From the NCBI RefSeq assembly GCF_003149515.1, contig NZ_CP029145.1, forward strand, positions 4,030,001 to 4,094,000: a DNA stretch of 64,000 nt, given 5' to 3'. The notes under the pieces were generated by a model. The model saw nothing but the letters and a program-made list of their open reading frames with translations. It had not been told where the DNA came from and ran no database searches. This DNA is from Hymenobacter nivis (lineage in GTDB: Bacteria; Bacteroidota; Bacteroidia; Cytophagales; Hymenobacteraceae). Position numbers and translations under genes: made by a program. Shown here piece by piece: positions 17,517 to 25,591 of the stretch; position 1 is the stretch's first letter, and every line of letters starts with the position of its first letter.

Positions 17517-18053
17517 ATGGCAATTTTCATTCGTCGGCTTGGTCTGGCTGACAGCCAAGTATATCAGGAGATTCGGCTGACCAGCTTAGCCGAGTCCCCG
17601 GCCAGCTTTGGGGCTTCTTACCAGGAAGAAAGCCGGTTGGATGGAGCGGGCTTTGCAACGCTTATTGACGCAGCGGCTAAAACGGCGTTCGTCCTGGGCG
17701 CTTTTGATGATGATGCGTTGATTGGCATTTGCCGGTTCACCCAGGAAGAAAGGCGCAAAACCCGGCACCGCGGCAGCCTCCAGTCCATGTACGTGCGCCC
17801 GGCCTACGGCGGCCAAGGCGTTGGAAGCCTGCTGTTGCAGCAAGCGGTGGCAGAGGCGTTCGCCAACCCGGACATCCAGCTGATTTTGCTGGGGGTGGTG
17901 GCGGACAACGCCGCGGCCAACCGCCTGTACGAGCGCCTGGGATTTGAAGAATACGGTGCCCTGCCGCACTACTTACTAGTGAGCGGCAATTATTACACCA
18001 TGCGGTTTATGGCGTTGAAGCGCCCGGCCGTCATCCCCGAAACCCACGCATGA
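17517..18053 (+). CDS. GNAT family N-acetyltransferase
   Basis: The 178-residue product has a GNAT fold. The acetyl-CoA pyrophosphate loop is VRPAYGGQGVGSLLLQQAV, and the following GVVADNAAANRLYERLGFEE is the usual motif B with the catalytic-region Tyr. Its stop overlaps the purD start by 4 bp (ATGA), so the two are translated as a pair although the enzyme has no known role in purine synthesis. The acceptor substrate is unknown. Base composition is slightly less GC-rich at the start of the gene than in its neighbours, which may indicate later insertion into the operon. Confidence 0.88.
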   Translation: MAIFIRRLGLADSQVYQEIRLTSLAESPASFGASYQEESRLDGAGFATLIDAAAKTAFVLGAFDDDALIGICRFTQEERRKTRHRGSLQSMYVRPAYGGQGVGSLLLQQAVAEAFANPDIQLILLGVVADNAAANRLYERLGFEEYGALPHYLLVSGNYYTMRFMALKRPAVIPETHA

Positions 18054-19330
18054 AACCCATCATTCTCCTCGGTTCCGGGGCCCGCGAGCACGCTATGGCC
18101 GCCAAGCTGACCCGCGACGGCGCGTCGGTGCAGGTGGTGCCCGGCAATGCCGGCATCCCCAACAGCCACCCCGGCCTTGACCCGCTCGACTTTGCGGCGC
18201 TGGCGGCCTACGCCCGGCACCAGGGCGTGCGGCTGATTGTGGTGGGCCCCGAGGCCCCGCTGGCAGCCGGCGTGGCCGACTACTTCGCCGGGACTGACAT
18301 TCAGGTGTTTGGGCCGACCAAGGCGGGGGCCCTGCTGGAAAGCTCCAAGGTGTGGAGCAAGGACTTCATGCGGCGCCACGGCGTGGCCACGGCCCAGGCC
18401 TGGGCGTTCCGCAGCGACGAGGTGGCCGCCGCCCGTGCCCAAGCCGCCGCGCTGGGCGGCCAGGTGGTGGTGAAGTACGATGGCCTGGCCGCCGGCAAGG
18501 GCGTGTACGTGTGCGGCTCGCCGGCCGAAGCCGCGGCAGCGCTCGATGACTTGCAGGCGCACTACACCGGCGCATTTTCTTTCTTGTTAGAGGAGCGGCT
18601 GACGGGCCCCGAAATCAGCATCATCGGCCTCACCGACGGCCACGAGATGAAGCTGCTGGCCACCTCGCAGGACCACAAGCAGCTGCTGGCCAATGACGAG
18701 GGCCCCAACACCGGCGGCATGGGCGCCTACTGCCCCGTGCCGTTTGCCGACGCCGACGTGCTGGCCGATATCCAGCGTGATATTGTGGAGCCCACCCTGC
18801 GTGGGCTGCAAGCCGAGCCGTTCGAGTTCCGCGGCTTCCTCTACTTCGGCATCATGCTGACGCCCACGGGCCCCAAGCTGCTGGAGTACAACGTGCGCCT
18901 CGGCGACCCCGAGGCCGAAGTGCTGCTGCCGGCGATGGACAGCAGCCTGCTGGCGCTGGTGGAGGCGACGCTCGACGGCACACTGGCTCGCCAGGTGGTG
19001 CGGCAGCGGCCGGGCGCGTTTGTGGGCGTGGTGCTGGCTTCGGGCGGCTACCCGGTCAGCGGCTTCCCCACGGGCTTTCCCATCACGGGGCTGGAAAAAT
19101 TGCCGGCCGGGGTGGAGGCTTTCCACGGCGCTACCCGCCGGAATACTGAGGGTCAGCTGGTTACTAACGGCGGGCGGGTGCTGGTGCTCAGTGCCCAGGG
19201 CCCCACGCTGGCCGCCGCCACGGCCCTGGCCTACGAGGCCGCGGCGCTGGTTGCGTTCCAGGATAAGTACGTGCGGCCCGACATCGCCCAGCGCCCCGCG
19301 CCAGTGCTAACCCAACGCGCCGTAAATTGA
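18050..19330 (+). CDS. purD: Phosphoribosylamine-glycine ligase (GAR synthetase)
   Basis: This 426-residue ATP-grasp enzyme makes GAR from phosphoribosylamine, glycine and ATP. Visible signatures are the N-terminal LLGSGAREHAMA, KYDGLAAGKGVYVC (ATP loop), NTGGMGAYCPVP and YNVRLGDPEAEVLLP (metal ligands, PurD signature). Length is normal. The start codon overlaps the stop of the preceding acetyltransferase gene, and its stop precedes purN by only 17 bp. Confidence 0.96.
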   Translation: MKPIILLGSGAREHAMAAKLTRDGASVQVVPGNAGIPNSHPGLDPLDFAALAAYARHQGVRLIVVGPEAPLAAGVADYFAGTDIQVFGPTKAGALLESSKVWSKDFMRRHGVATAQAWAFRSDEVAAARAQAAALGGQVVVKYDGLAAGKGVYVCGSPAEAAAALDDLQAHYTGAFSFLLEERLTGPEISIIGLTDGHEMKLLATSQDHKQLLANDEGPNTGGMGAYCPVPFADADVLADIQRDIVEPTLRGLQAEPFEFRGFLYFGIMLTPTGPKLLEYNVRLGDPEAEVLLPAMDSSLLALVEATLDGTLARQVVRQRPGAFVGVVLASGGYPVSGFPTGFPITGLEKLPAGVEAFHGATRRNTEGQLVTNGGRVLVLSAQGPTLAAATALAYEAAALVAFQDKYVRPDIAQRPAPVLTQRAVN

Positions 19331-19347
19331 AGCTTGAAACCGCCATT

Positions 19348-20055
19348 ATGACGACCTCGCCGCTCCCTGCCGGCCGCCGGCCCCCCGCCGCTACTGCCCG
19401 GCCCCCCGGGCCCGGGGCCCCCGCCAAAGCGCGGCTGGCCATCCTGCTCTCGGGCCGCGGCTCCAATATGCTGGCCGTGGCGCGCGCCACCCAAACCGGC
19501 ATTTTGCGCGACCTGGCCGAGGTGGCCGTGGTGTTCAGCAACCGGCCCGACGCGCCCGGCCTCGCCGCCGCCGGGGCCCTGGGCTGCCCCACGGCAGCGC
19601 TGCCCAGCCAGGGCCGCCCGCGGGCCGCTTTCGACGCCGAAGCCGCCGCACTGCTCCAGCAGTACCGACCCGATTTTGTGGTGCTGGCGGGCTACATGCG
19701 CATCTTGTCGCCAGCCTTCATCCAGCCGTTTGCGGGCCGCATCGTCAACATCCACCCCGCCGATACCCACCAGCACCAGGGCCTGCACGCCTACGAGTGG
19801 GCCTTTGATAACCACCTACCGGAAACCAAAATCACCGTGCACCTCGTGGACGAGGGCCTCGACACGGGCCCCGTGCTGGCCCAACAAACGGTGGACCTGC
19901 GCGGGGCCGGCACGCTGGCCGAAGTAGAGCGCCGCGGCCTGGCCGTGGAGCACGAGCTGTATGCCCAGGCGTTGGCCGATTTGATTCGCAGCGGCCATCG
20001 TGCAGAAAAAGAACGTCATGCTGAGCGTAGTCGAAGCATCTCTCCCGCTGACTAA
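19348..20055 (+). CDS. purN: Phosphoribosylglycinamide formyltransferase, C-terminus made of repeat DNA
   Basis: This transformylase is 235 residues. Signatures are LAILLSGRGSNMLAV, the catalytic Asn/His in IVNIHPADTH and Asp in HLVDEGLDTGPVL. An ATG at 19348 is chosen; a TTG at 19327 overlapping purD is possible. The first 34 residues are Pro/Ala/Arg-rich and outside the conserved domain. The last 14 residues (ERHAERSRSISPAD) are translated from a GTCATGC palindromic element that begins at 20014 and supplies the stop codon. The domain itself ends near ALADLIRSGHR, so the added tail is probably tolerated. Confidence 0.93.
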   Translation: MTTSPLPAGRRPPAATARPPGPGAPAKARLAILLSGRGSNMLAVARATQTGILRDLAEVAVVFSNRPDAPGLAAAGALGCPTAALPSQGRPRAAFDAEAAALLQQYRPDFVVLAGYMRILSPAFIQPFAGRIVNIHPADTHQHQGLHAYEWAFDNHLPETKITVHLVDEGLDTGPVLAQQTVDLRGAGTLAEVERRGLAVEHELYAQALADLIRSGHRAEKERHAERSRSISPAD

Positions 20056-20101
20056 TTAATTACTGCCGCAGTAGAGATACTTTACTGCGTTCAGCATGAC
20101 G
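20014..20101 (+). repeat. GTCATGC palindromic element, copy 2 (purN 3' end)
   Basis: The ends are CGTCATGCTGAGCGTAGTCG and CAGCATGACG, with inner arms GAAGCATCTCT and AGAGATACTTTA and the centre containing ACTAATTAATTACTGCCGCAGT. The right arm has mismatches compared with copy 1. The element starts inside purN and covers its stop codon, then fills most of the gap to purF. Confidence 0.85.
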
Positions 20102-20130
20102 TTTTACAGGTAAACTTTTAATTCAAAAAT

Positions 20131-21639
20131 ATGTGCGGTATTGTAGGTTTCCACGGCCCCGACAACGTGGTGGGCGACATGATTATCGGCCTCACTGCCC
20201 TCCAGCACCGGGGGCAAGACGCGGCCGGTATCGCCACGTTTGACGATTCCTTTCACCTGCACAAGGGGCAGGGGCTTGTGAACGACGTGTTCAAGCCCAA
20301 GCACGTGAAAAAGCTGAAGGGCCACACCGGCATCGGGCACGTGCGCTACACCACGCAGGGCGCCAACGACTCCGACCTGGCCCAGCCCTTCACCACCAGC
20401 TACCCGTTCGGGCTGGCGATGGTGCACAACGGCAACGTCATCAACTTTCGCGACGTGGCCAAGCGCCTGCACGACCACTACCACGTGCTGCCCAAAACTA
20501 CCAACGACCTGGAGCTCATCATGTACACCTTCGCCTCAGAACTGCGCGTGAAGGACCTGGACCACCTGAGCGTGGTGGATATTTTCGACGCCGTGGAAAC
20601 CACCCAGGCGCTGGTGGAGGGCGCCTACGCCACCATCACCATGATTGCCGGGCACGGCCTGCTGGCCTTTACTGACCCGCTGGGCATCCGGCCGCTGGTG
20701 CTGGGCCGCCGTGACACGCCTGAGGGCCCCGTGTTTGCCTTCGTGTCGGAGAGCACCTGCTTTGATTATTTGGACTTTGAGTTTGTGGAAAACGTGGGCC
20801 CCGGCCAGGCCATTTTTATCGACAACAACTTCCAGGTCCACTACAAAAACCCCTACGCGTTGCCCAAGAATTTCTGCGCCTTCGAGCAGATTTACTTCGC
20901 CCGCGAAGACTCCGTGATTCACGGCCGCCTGGTGGCCCGCGAGCGGGTGCGCCTGGGTAAGTTGCTGGCCCGCAAGGTGGCCGACGCCGGCCTGAAACCC
21001 GACATGGTGATTGACGTGCCCAGCAGCGGCTACTTCGCCGCCTCCGGCTTGGCCGAAGCCATTGGCGTACCCTACCGCCGGGCCTTGGTGAAAAACAACC
21101 ACATGGGCCGCTCGTTCATCGTGCCCACCCAAGCCGGGCGCGAGGACGTAGTGAAGAAAAAGCTCAACCCCATCCGCGACTTTGTGCGCGGCAAAAAGGT
21201 GGCCGTGGTCGACGATAGTATCGTGCGCGGCACCACCTCGCGGCGCATCGTGCGACTGCTGCGCGAGGCGGGGGCCCTGGAGGTGTACTTCATTTCGAGC
21301 GCGCCGCCCATCGTTTCGCCCTGCATCTACGGCATCGACATGGCCATGAGCACTGAACTGATTGCGGCTAACTATTCGGAGGACGAAATTTGCCGCTACA
21401 TCGAAGCCGACCGGGTGATTTACCAGGATTTGTCGGATTTAGAGGAACTGTTCGCCGAGGAGCGTGGCCACGGCGGCTCGTGCTTCGCCTGCTTCTCGGG
21501 CAAGTATCCCACCGGCGACGTGACGCACTACCTGCGCCACGTGCAGGAGGAGCGCCAGAGCCACCGCGGCGATAAAAAAGGTAAGAAGCTGGCCAGCACT
21601 TCAGTAAGTGCTAAGGCTCCCGAACCCACGGAGCACTAG
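20131..21639 (+). CDS. purF: Amidophosphoribosyltransferase
   Basis: This 502-residue enzyme commits PRPP to purine synthesis. The N-terminal nucleophile is Cys2 of MCGIVGFHGPDN with no propeptide; GHVRYTTQG and ALQHRGQDAAG complete the glutaminase. The phosphoribosyltransferase half carries VAVVDDSIVRGTTSRRIV, the PRPP signature. The late CFACFSGKYPTGDVT block may correspond to the C-terminal region that binds FeS in some homologues, but I cannot show that. It lies between two GTCATGC repeat copies in the purine run. Confidence 0.96.
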   Translation: MCGIVGFHGPDNVVGDMIIGLTALQHRGQDAAGIATFDDSFHLHKGQGLVNDVFKPKHVKKLKGHTGIGHVRYTTQGANDSDLAQPFTTSYPFGLAMVHNGNVINFRDVAKRLHDHYHVLPKTTNDLELIMYTFASELRVKDLDHLSVVDIFDAVETTQALVEGAYATITMIAGHGLLAFTDPLGIRPLVLGRRDTPEGPVFAFVSESTCFDYLDFEFVENVGPGQAIFIDNNFQVHYKNPYALPKNFCAFEQIYFAREDSVIHGRLVARERVRLGKLLARKVADAGLKPDMVIDVPSSGYFAASGLAEAIGVPYRRALVKNNHMGRSFIVPTQAGREDVVKKKLNPIRDFVRGKKVAVVDDSIVRGTTSRRIVRLLREAGALEVYFISSAPPIVSPCIYGIDMAMSTELIAANYSEDEICRYIEADRVIYQDLSDLEELFAEERGHGGSCFACFSGKYPTGDVTHYLRHVQEERQSHRGDKKGKKLASTSVSAKAPEPTEH

Positions 21640-21658
21640 GCTTTTAGGGCCCCGGGCC

Positions 21659-21759
21659 CGTCATGATGAGCGGAGCGGAGCGCAGCCGAAGCATCTCTAC
21701 TGCGGCAGTAATCCATAATCAGTCAGCGCGAGAGATGCTTCGCTTCGCTCAGCATGACG
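21659..21759 (+). repeat. GTCATGC palindromic element, copy 3 (purF-purM gap)
   Basis: The outer ends are CGTCATGATGAG and CTCAGCATGACG, with inner arms GAAGCATCTCT/AGAGATGCTTCG and the centre GCGGCAGTAATCCATAATC. It begins 19 bp after the purF stop and ends 40 bp before purM. Confidence 0.88.
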
Positions 21760-21799
21760 GCCTTTCGGTTTGTCTACAGTTAATCGTTTTTATTACTTC

Positions 21800-22906
21800 A
21801 TGTCTACTTCCCCCTCCGAAAACCCCGCTGGCTACTCCATCGAAGAAGGTAACGCCGCCTCGCGCAACGCCTATGGCTGGGCCAAAAAAACCTTCGCCAA
21901 CCGCACCGGCCTGCCCGGCGAGCCTGCCCAGGATTTGGACGGCGGCTTCTCGAACGAAATCCGGTTTGGGGCCGAGCGCCTGGGCATCAGCTCCGACGGC
22001 ATCGGGACCAAGATTGAGGTGGCCGAGCGCCTGAACCGCTACGACACGCTGGGCTACGACCTCATCGCCATGACGGCCGACGACCTCATCGCCGCTGGCT
22101 TCGTGCCCACCAACTTGTCGAACATCATCGACGTGAACCACCTCGACTACGGCGTGGTGGACCAAATGATGCGCGGTCTGCACGACGCGGCCAACTTCGC
22201 GAAAGTGGCCATCACCGGCGGCGAGATTGCCGAGCTGGGTAACCGCATCGGCGGCTGGCCCGGGGCCCAGATGAACTTCAACTGGTGCTCCACGGCCATC
22301 GGCGTGCTGCACCCGAGCCTAGCCCAGCCTTTGAGCGGCAAAACCGCCCAGGCCGGCCACGCGGTGGTGGCCCTGCGCTCGCCCTCGTTCCGCTCCAACG
22401 GCTACTCGCTGGCCCGCAAAACCCTGCAAAAGCTGTTCGGCGATAACTGGCACGAGGCTCCCTACGACGGCCCCGACGCCGCCGAGTTCCCGACCTGGGG
22501 CGACGCCATGCTGGCGCCCTCACTCATCTACTCGCCCGGTATCACGGCCCTGCTCGACGCCGGCCTGCCGCTGCACGGCGTGGCCCACATCACCGGCGGC
22601 GGCGTGGCCGACAACTTCCAGCGCGTCCTCAAAAACGGCCTGGGGGCCCTATTGGATAACCTGTTCGCGCCGTTACCCGCCATGCAGCGCCTGTGCGAAG
22701 TGGGCGGCATCAGCCCCGAAACTGCCTACCTCTACTGGAACATGGGCACCGGGATGCTCGTCGTGACCGAAGCCGCCAGCGCCGCCGCCGTAGTGGCCGC
22801 CCTACAAGCCAGCGGCTACGACGCCCAAGTGGCCGGCCACCTCACCGCCGAAGCCGGCGTAACGCTGCGCGTGGGAGCGGGGGAATTGCGGTACGGTGCG
22901 GCGTAA
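21800..22906 (+). CDS. purM: Phosphoribosylformylglycinamidine cyclo-ligase (AIR synthetase)
   Basis: The 368-residue enzyme closes FGAM to AIR. It shares the PurM/PurL fold; visible blocks are YSIEEGNAASRNAYGWAKK, ISSDGIGTKIEVAE (the family DGxGTK motif), ITGGEIAELGNR and VAHITGGGVADNFQRVL. An in-frame upstream ATG-like codon exists at 21770, but the ATG at 21800 gives a normal start outside the preceding repeat. It is the last gene of the pyr/pur run and is followed by a terminator. Confidence 0.94.
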   Translation: MSTSPSENPAGYSIEEGNAASRNAYGWAKKTFANRTGLPGEPAQDLDGGFSNEIRFGAERLGISSDGIGTKIEVAERLNRYDTLGYDLIAMTADDLIAAGFVPTNLSNIIDVNHLDYGVVDQMMRGLHDAANFAKVAITGGEIAELGNRIGGWPGAQMNFNWCSTAIGVLHPSLAQPLSGKTAQAGHAVVALRSPSFRSNGYSLARKTLQKLFGDNWHEAPYDGPDAAEFPTWGDAMLAPSLIYSPGITALLDAGLPLHGVAHITGGGVADNFQRVLKNGLGALLDNLFAPLPAMQRLCEVGGISPETAYLYWNMGTGMLVVTEAASAAAVVAALQASGYDAQVAGHLTAEAGVTLRVGAGELRYGAA

Positions 22907-22980
22907 TCCTGGCCGCTTGGGGAAAGCCCCTTGGTGATGCAGCCTGCGCGAGTAGTGCCCAGTTCCGGAAATAATTAGGA

Positions 22981-23009
22981 AGCCTCGCCAGACATTGGCG
23001 GGGCTTTTT
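22981..23009 (+). terminator. Terminator of the purine gene run
   Basis: GCCTCGCCA and TGGCGGGGC form the stem (one T-G pair), followed by five T, 75 bp after the purM stop. The rest of the 22907-23215 gap shows no gene. Confidence 0.8.
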
Positions 23010-23176
23010 AGGTAAGGATGGCGCAGGTTTCCGGCCGGCAGCCGTTCAGCGGTATTACGGCGAGCGAGTCCCGCGGGCTGGAATCCTGCGGATACCCTGC
23101 ATGGGCGCAGCTCCGCGCCATTGCAAGAAATTGCGGCAGAAGATAGGCCAACACGGAGGGTTTGGCGCAGGTTGCT

Positions 23177-23184
23177 TAGTTTTG
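23177..23184 (+). promoter_or_regulatory. -7 promoter box (TAGTTTTG)
   Basis: TAGTTTTG matches TAnnTTTG and ends 31 bp before the ATG at 23216, a fitting distance for a short leader. No -33 TTG is visible at the usual spacing. Confidence 0.5.
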
Positions 23185-23215
23185 TGCAAATTACTTCCTC
23201 ACCATTCAGTGTTAT

Positions 23216-23794
23216 ATGAAACGTTTACCTTTTATTCTTCTTTTTATTATTTTCGCCCTACCGGGTTTGAATGCCCACGCACAATCTAAAAGAAAAAGCA
23301 GCAGCGGCGATTCGGGCTATAGCACCGGCATCGGTCTGCGTGGCGGCGGCTACTCTTCGGGACTTACCATTAAGCACTTTCTAAGCGGAAAAAACGGGGT
23401 AGCTATTGAAGCCTTGGTCACGACAGAGTACAAAGCCCGCGGTGCCCGCCTCACTCTGTTGGGCGAAAAGCACAAGGCTATTTCGGATGTGAAAGGCCTG
23501 CAGTTTTTCTACGGGGCCGGCTTCCATGCGGGGGCTTATCAGGGCCGTTATTACTTCGAAGATGCTCGTTATTACCAGGGCCATAAAGATGACGACTATA
23601 TCCGGCGCTACGACTACCGTTACGACGACGCGACTTACATAGCGTTTGGTGCCGACTTGATTCTGGGCCTGGAATATAAACTGGCGGATTTGCCGTTCGT
23701 GGTAGGCGTCGATTACAAGCCTTTCTTTGAGGTCTATAATGGATATACCGGTTTCTACAACGATGCCGCAGTAAGCCTTCGCTACACTTTCTAG
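23216..23794 (+). CDS. Secreted or outer-membrane beta-rich protein
   Basis: The 192-residue product has a signal peptide (MKRLPFILLFIIFALPGLNA, cleavage after AHA), a Lys/Ser-rich stretch, then strands such as GIGLRGGGYSSGLTIKHFL and a C-terminal AAVSLRYTF, ending in Phe as outer-membrane barrels do. The middle (YYFEDARYYQGHKDDDYIRR) is unusually rich in Tyr and Asp. The likely place is the outer membrane. No function is evident. Codon use is less GC-rich than in neighbours. Confidence 0.75.
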   Translation: MKRLPFILLFIIFALPGLNAHAQSKRKSSSGDSGYSTGIGLRGGGYSSGLTIKHFLSGKNGVAIEALVTTEYKARGARLTLLGEKHKAISDVKGLQFFYGAGFHAGAYQGRYYFEDARYYQGHKDDDYIRRYDYRYDDATYIAFGADLILGLEYKLADLPFVVGVDYKPFFEVYNGYTGFYNDAAVSLRYTF

Positions 23795-23812
23795 CCGCAT
23801 CAAAAACAATCG

Positions 23813-23847
23813 AAAAAAGCCCCATCGGTAACCGATGGGGCTTTTTT
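23813..23847 (+). terminator. Rho-independent terminator
   Basis: GCCCCATCG and CGATGGGGC pair around a short loop, with six A before and six T after, 19 bp behind the stop of the outer-membrane gene. Confidence 0.9.
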
Positions 23848-23923
23848 CTTTACAAGAATCTGTTTGCCCCAGAGCTGAATGTATACTAAAAAATATATAT
23901 AATTATACTTATTTATTTTGCTT

Positions 23924-24695
23924 ATGTCATCTTCCCCCGCTGCCATGAGCACCATGCTTCAGTTCGTTGCCAACTACGATGACCTATCGACCGACAAGGG
24001 CTACCAGTTCAAGTTCCACTGCGACAAGTGCCGCAACGGGTACATGTCGCGGTTTCAGCCCAACGCCATCGGCATTGCCGGGGGGCTGTTGCAGGCGGCT
24101 AAGTAACTGGCCTTATTTAATCTAACATTGCTTCGATCGTAAAAATCTGTTGAACAGTATTTTGTATCTTGGCAATTGATGGTTTAAATAGGTTTAGCCT
24201 CTTAGCAGCTTTTTTGGGGGCTTAAGCGGGGCTGAGAACGCGGCCTACCACATCCAGCGGGCCATTGGGGGCAAGGCCCACGACGGGGCCCTGGAAACGG
24301 CTGTGGACGAGGGCAAAACCTACTTCAAGCAGTGCACGCGCTGCGGCCACTGGGTGTGCCCCGACGTGTGCTGGAACGGCAGCGCCGGCCTCTGCGAAGA
24401 CTGCGCGCCCGACGAGCAGGAGGAGCTGCGGGCCCAGCAGGCCCAAGCCACCCGCGAGCAAATCCAGACCAAGACCCGCGCCCAGGACTACACCCAAAAC
24501 CTTGATTTCCTGGGCCGTACCCCGCTGGTGCAGTGCGCCAATTGCCAGGCCAAGCTGGCCGCCGGCCAGAAGTTTTGCCCCAGCTGCGGGGCCCCCAACG
24601 CCGCGGCCCAGGTGCCGGGCCGGTTTTGCACCGGCTGCGGCACGGGCCTGAAACCCGACCAGAAATTCTGCGCCGACTGCGGCGCGAAAAACTAG
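23924..24695 (+). pseudogene. Zinc-ribbon protein gene split by a 109-bp insertion
   Basis: The first part (23924-24097) encodes an N-terminal region with a FKFHCDKCRNGYMSRF zinc site and stops at 24104 inside inserted DNA. The second part (24207-24695) continues with SFFGGLSGAENAAYHIQRA, the pairs CTRCGHWVC, CEDCA, CANCQ, CPSCG and two double zinc-ribbon knuckles at the end (CTGCGTGLK, CADCGAKN). Deleting 24098-24206 joins GGLLQA to SFFGG in frame and yields a 220-residue protein with at least four Cys pairs. As it stands only separate pieces could be made; a GTG at 24303 could start the C-terminal 130 residues. Confidence 0.8.
24098..24206 (+). mobile_element. 109-bp AT-rich insertion element in the zinc-ribbon gene
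   Basis: The insert begins GCTAAG and ends CTTAGC, and the similarity of the two ends extends inward (T, C and ATTTAA conserved), giving imperfect terminal inverted repeats of about 25 bp. It is far more AT-rich than the host gene and codes for nothing. Its exact removal restores the reading frame. A target duplication is not obvious. It is too short for a transposase or a self-splicing intron, so a MITE-like element is the best reading. Confidence 0.65.
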
Positions 24696-24735
24696 GCGGC
24701 GTGGGCTGAATAGGGCCCCGGCCAGCCCCGGGGTC

Positions 24736-25515
24736 ATGTTTTACGTTAGGGCGGGGGTGAAGCAATTTCTCCTCTTCTTTCTCCTGGCAGGTTTGCTGGA
24801 GGCGGGGCCCGCTAAGGCCCAGCCGGGCAGCCCGGCCCCGGCCCGCATCTGGGATACCAACCGCAACGCGTGGCTGTGCTACTTCTCCGATGCCCAAGTG
24901 TACCGGCGCTGGGGCCTGCACACTGAGTTCCAGTACCGCCGCACCAACGGCCTGCGCGACCCGCAGCAGTATTTCTACCGCACGGGCGTCAACTACGCGG
25001 CCTCGGAACAGGTGATGCTGACGGCGGGCTACACCTACCTGCTCTCGCTGCCCTACGGCGACTACCCCGACCCGGGCCGCACCGGCGAACGGCGCATCTA
25101 CGAAAAGGTCGAAATTGACCAGGCAACGGGCCGGCTGGCCTTGGCCCACCGCTACATCCAGGACCAGCGCTGGCTGCGGCCGGAGGGCCAGGCACGGTTC
25201 GATTTCCAGCACCGCTCGCGCTACCGTTTGCAATTGAAGTTTGCCCTCACCCGGCCCAAAATTGAGCCCGGGGCCCTGTACGCGCTGGCATCAGATGAAA
25301 TCTTCGTTAGCTACGGCCACAACGCGCCCAGCTTTTTCAACCAGAACCGCCTCTACGGCGGCCTGGGCTACCAGTGCACCAAGGCCTTGGCCGTGGAGGC
25401 CAGCTACCTCAACCAAGTGGTGGCGCACGACGACAACATCGTGTACGAAGACAACCGCACGGTGCAAGTGAGCTTGTATTTCAACCCTGATTTCCGGCCG
25501 GCCAGCCAGCGGTAG
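24736..25515 (+). CDS. DUF2490 family outer-membrane protein
   Basis: The 259-residue product has a signal peptide (residues about 10-29, ending AKAQ). Its motifs are those of DUF2490: NAWLCYFSDAQVYRRWGLHTE, YRTGVNYAASEQVMLTAGYTY, RYIQDQRWL, RFDFQHRSRYRLQLKF and a late NQNRLYGGLGY. The family is predicted to form a beta-barrel in the outer membrane and has no assigned function. The hydrophilic N-terminal eight residues before the leader are ordinary. It is a single gene 40 bp behind the zinc-ribbon gene. Confidence 0.85.
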   Translation: MFYVRAGVKQFLLFFLLAGLLEAGPAKAQPGSPAPARIWDTNRNAWLCYFSDAQVYRRWGLHTEFQYRRTNGLRDPQQYFYRTGVNYAASEQVMLTAGYTYLLSLPYGDYPDPGRTGERRIYEKVEIDQATGRLALAHRYIQDQRWLRPEGQARFDFQHRSRYRLQLKFALTRPKIEPGALYALASDEIFVSYGHNAPSFFNQNRLYGGLGYQCTKALAVEASYLNQVVAHDDNIVYEDNRTVQVSLYFNPDFRPASQR

Positions 25516-25591
25516 CTGGGCCCCAGTAGCGGCGCGCGCCAAAAACCGCGACCTTTGCGGCTTCATTTTTAGCAGCCGGCGGCTGCGTTTT

